Positions 62,500 to 64,000 of a stretch of DNA of 64,000 nt are shown here, in pieces. Every line of letters begins with the position of its first letter. Position 1 is the stretch's first letter. Origin of the DNA: Clostridium_AD sp964467165 (lineage in GTDB: Bacteria > Bacillota > Clostridia > Clostridiales > Clostridiaceae); contig CAYXOL010000019.1 in the NCBI GenBank assembly GCA_964467165.1, forward strand, positions 14,245 to 78,244, in the 5' to 3' direction. The notes beneath the pieces are model-generated. The model had not been told where the DNA came from. It worked only from the letters and a program-made list of their open reading frames with translations, and ran no database searches. The translations under genes were made by a program, and so were the position numbers.

Positions 62500-63522
62500 C
62501 TATTCTCCTATAACTAAAAGTTTACAGGAAGATTCAACTATTGGATTTGTTAATATACTATAATCATTTCCCTGTGGTACTGATATAGTATATAATACAT
62601 GAATCCCTGTAATACCATTAATATCAACATCAAAATTTTGTTTTGACAACATTCCTTTCTTTAGCTTCATTTCCAAATAATCCTTACCATCAATTGTTTT
62701 TACTGGCTTATTATCAATATATATTGTTGTTCTATATTTCCCATCATTTGGCCCACATAGACCATCAAGAGTCAAACTAAGCTTTGAAGTCTTCTTTAAT
62801 TCTATTTTAGAACCTTTATAATCACCATTATATTTTAAATAAAATAACGATGCTTGATTGGAAAGATACTTTCCCTTGTTACTTTCATCCGCACTAAGAT
62901 ACTGATTTTTTATTTTTTCAGTAACATTTTGCATTAAATACTTATCATAAACTTTAAGCTGTGAATTGTTAGCTGACTCAACATATTTTAAATTAACCGG
63001 TAACACCTGAGATAAAGCAAGATTATTTCCAAAATCAGGTGATTTCACTGATGGTACATGCTTTGGATTTACTATTGTAGTAACATATAACCCAAGTTTA
63101 TCTCCCTTCTTACCAATATTGGGTTTAAAAGAAGCTTTAAACAGGATTTTACTCTTTTTCTTCACATCAAACTTATGCATAATTTCCTCAGTGTTTTCTC
63201 CGTTAATTTTATATGATTGAGCTATTCCATCTATAAATATCATAAAGCCTAAATTGCAATCAGCACCACCTACATTGTCGTAGAAATATTCTTGCTGAAT
63301 GGGTACTCCAGTATAGGACAATTCATTTACTGGATTAACAGGCCCGAAACCAAATGCAGCCTGAACATCACTCTTTTCATCATTTAAATCGAAGGGATTA
63401 ACCGATGATTCTGTATTTTTATTATTAATTGGTACATTTTTTTTATAATTATTAGTACATCCACTAGCTAAAAGAGATGTAATAATAATACTAATACTAC
63501 AAAATACTGCTACCTTTTTCAT
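62500..63522 (-). CDS. Lipoprotein of the exporter module
   Basis: A 340-residue lipoprotein with a signal peptide and lipobox LASGC (Cys22). The body is beta-rich, without a family I recognise. The last third has strand-like segments (ELKKTSKLSLTLDGLC, KTIDGKDYLEMKLKKG). The start is ATG 63522. It is first of the six-gene minus-strand module and 78 bp from the hairpin at 63601. Confidence 0.7.
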   Translation of the reverse strand: MKKVAVFCSISIIITSLLASGCTNNYKKNVPINNKNTESSVNPFDLNDEKSDVQAAFGFGPVNPVNELSYTGVPIQQEYFYDNVGGADCNLGFMIFIDGIAQSYKINGENTEEIMHKFDVKKKSKILFKASFKPNIGKKGDKLGLYVTTIVNPKHVPSVKSPDFGNNLALSQVLPVNLKYVESANNSQLKVYDKYLMQNVTEKIKNQYLSADESNKGKYLSNQASLFYLKYNGDYKGSKIELKKTSKLSLTLDGLCGPNDGKYRTTIYIDNKPVKTIDGKDYLEMKLKKGMLSKQNFDVDINGITGIHVLYTISVPQGNDYSILTNPIVESSCKLLVIGE

Positions 63523-63600
63523 AAAAAAACTCCTTGTTAAATTAAATTTATATTATTTTTAAGTAAATATAACGTAAGAATATAAATACTAATTTTATTA

Positions 63601-63639
63601 AAAGTAAGAACTACTCATTTTATGGGTAATTCTTACTTT
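63601..63639 (-). terminator. Hairpin between the peptide gene and the exporter module
   Basis: AAAGTAAGAA (63601-63610) and TTCTTACTTT (63630-63639) with some inner pairing. T-rich sequence follows on the minus strand. It would end the short peptide transcript, or attenuate read-through into the exporter genes. Confidence 0.7.
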
Positions 63640-63648
63640 TAAGTATCC

Positions 63649-63755
63649 TTAAATAACTTGCTTGTGGCCAAAAGCTATTGTTGTTGCAAAGACATTAGTT
63701 GCTAGAAGAATTGAGACCCCAGTTGCTAGCTTAACTAACTTTTTTTGAATTCCAT
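63649..63755 (-). pseudogene. Tiny secreted-peptide reading frame broken by one base
   Basis: From ATG 63755, which has the ribosome site GGAGGAATAATTAAT, the frame reads MEFKKS and stops. Adding one A to the A7 run at the sixth codon gives 35 residues: MEFKKKLVKLA, then TGVSILLATNVFATTIA (a signal-peptide-like core), then FGHKQVI and stop at 63649. The lysine-rich start and hydrophobic core suggest a secreted peptide. Either a frameshift in the genome, a base-calling error in a homopolymer, or transcript slippage at A7 explains the break. Confidence 0.5.
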
Positions 63756-64000
63756 ATTAATTATTCCTCCTATTTTTTTATTCATAAAAACATATCATTT
63801 ACACATCTAGTTATAAGCGCTATTCAACACTTATAATTACTTATTTTTTCTATTTATACATTAATAGGATGCGCATCCCTACAAAACAATAACATCTACA
63901 TCACCGTATGTATATAACCTTTAAGTGAACAGCCGAATAATTGTGTTATTCGGTAATTCAATATGCGTATATGTCATTCAATACAATTTTTATGTTGTTC
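63756..64000. other. Upstream region of the peptide with palindromes
   Basis: Contains GGATGCGCATCC (63867-63878), a perfect 12-bp palindrome, a TTATAAG-N12-CTTATAA inverted repeat (63811-63836), and an AATAA-type hairpin CCGAATAA-TTGTG-TTATTCGG (63933-63953). I see no open frame. The two symmetric sites are candidate operators for the peptide or exporter unit. Confidence 0.45.

Noticed and set aside
1..64000. CRISPR arrays, rRNA genes and prophage
   Set aside because: I saw no evenly spaced direct repeats with unique spacers, no rRNA sequence and no cluster of phage structural or integrase genes.

Overview
The window is a low-GC Firmicutes chromosome segment, almost certainly from a spore-forming anaerobe of the class Clostridia (Clostridium sensu lato). 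The evidence is the AT-rich sequence, strong AGGAGG-type ribosome binding sites, anaerobe genes (reverse rubrerythrin, Cys-rich ferredoxin-like protein, Crp/Fnr regulator) and a dense set of endospore genes, including SipL, which is known from C. difficile. Most genes lie on the minus strand. The species cannot be named from the sequence alone.

Layout. 1-6970: the start of the ATP synthase operon (atpI-B-E-F-H-A, atpA cut by the left edge), then wecB, a TagO/WecA-type transferase and dCMP deaminase. 7215-9674: a redox block with a 4Fe-4S protein divergent from a Crp/Fnr regulator that carries an extra CxxCxxCxxC motif, and a reverse rubrerythrin behind PerR-like palindromes. 9681-24599: housekeeping genes (upp, rpiB, a decayed ywlE-like phosphatase remnant, ywlC/tsaC, a ZIP transporter, prfA, prmC, tdk, rpmE, rho, pyrG, a PP-loop enzyme, ddl). 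24876-36594: sporulation and germination genes (ypeB, spoIIR, gerA-B-C, sipL, veg, yabG) with ispE among them. 36776-43696: a spore-coat cluster with two divergent pairs of CotS-type kinase and GT4 glycosyltransferase, another CotS kinase, a CotS-like pseudokinase and a small coiled-coil protein. 43778-47972: the nickel-pincer cofactor genes larC-larE-larB, split by a REP-associated (Y1/HUH) transposase element with 17-bp inverted ends. A tRNA-Ala(GGC) follows. 48389-51657: a three-gene glycolipid-like module of two glycosyltransferases and a flippase-like membrane protein. 51871-56006: small coat proteins, a CPBP protease, a flavin-type oxidoreductase, an O-antigen ligase-like protein and a PAP2 phosphatase. 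56099-56624: debris (transposase and permease fragments). 56924-63522: an ABC-2 exporter module with two permeases, an ATPase and three extracytoplasmic proteins. Upstream of it is a tiny secreted-peptide reading frame broken by one base in an A7 run.

Functionally, two themes dominate beyond housekeeping. One is spore formation and germination: SpoIIR signalling, SipL coat anchoring, YabG processing, CotS/CotF coat proteins, a GerA-type receptor and YpeB. The other is cell-envelope carbohydrate and lipid work: WecB, TagO, the glycosyltransferases, the ligase and PAP2. The most unusual items are the degenerate phosphatase, the Cys-cluster Crp/Fnr regulator, the CotS pseudokinase in a duplicated kinase-glycosyltransferase locus, the transposase element sitting exactly between larC and larE, and the frameshifted peptide gene upstream of the exporter.
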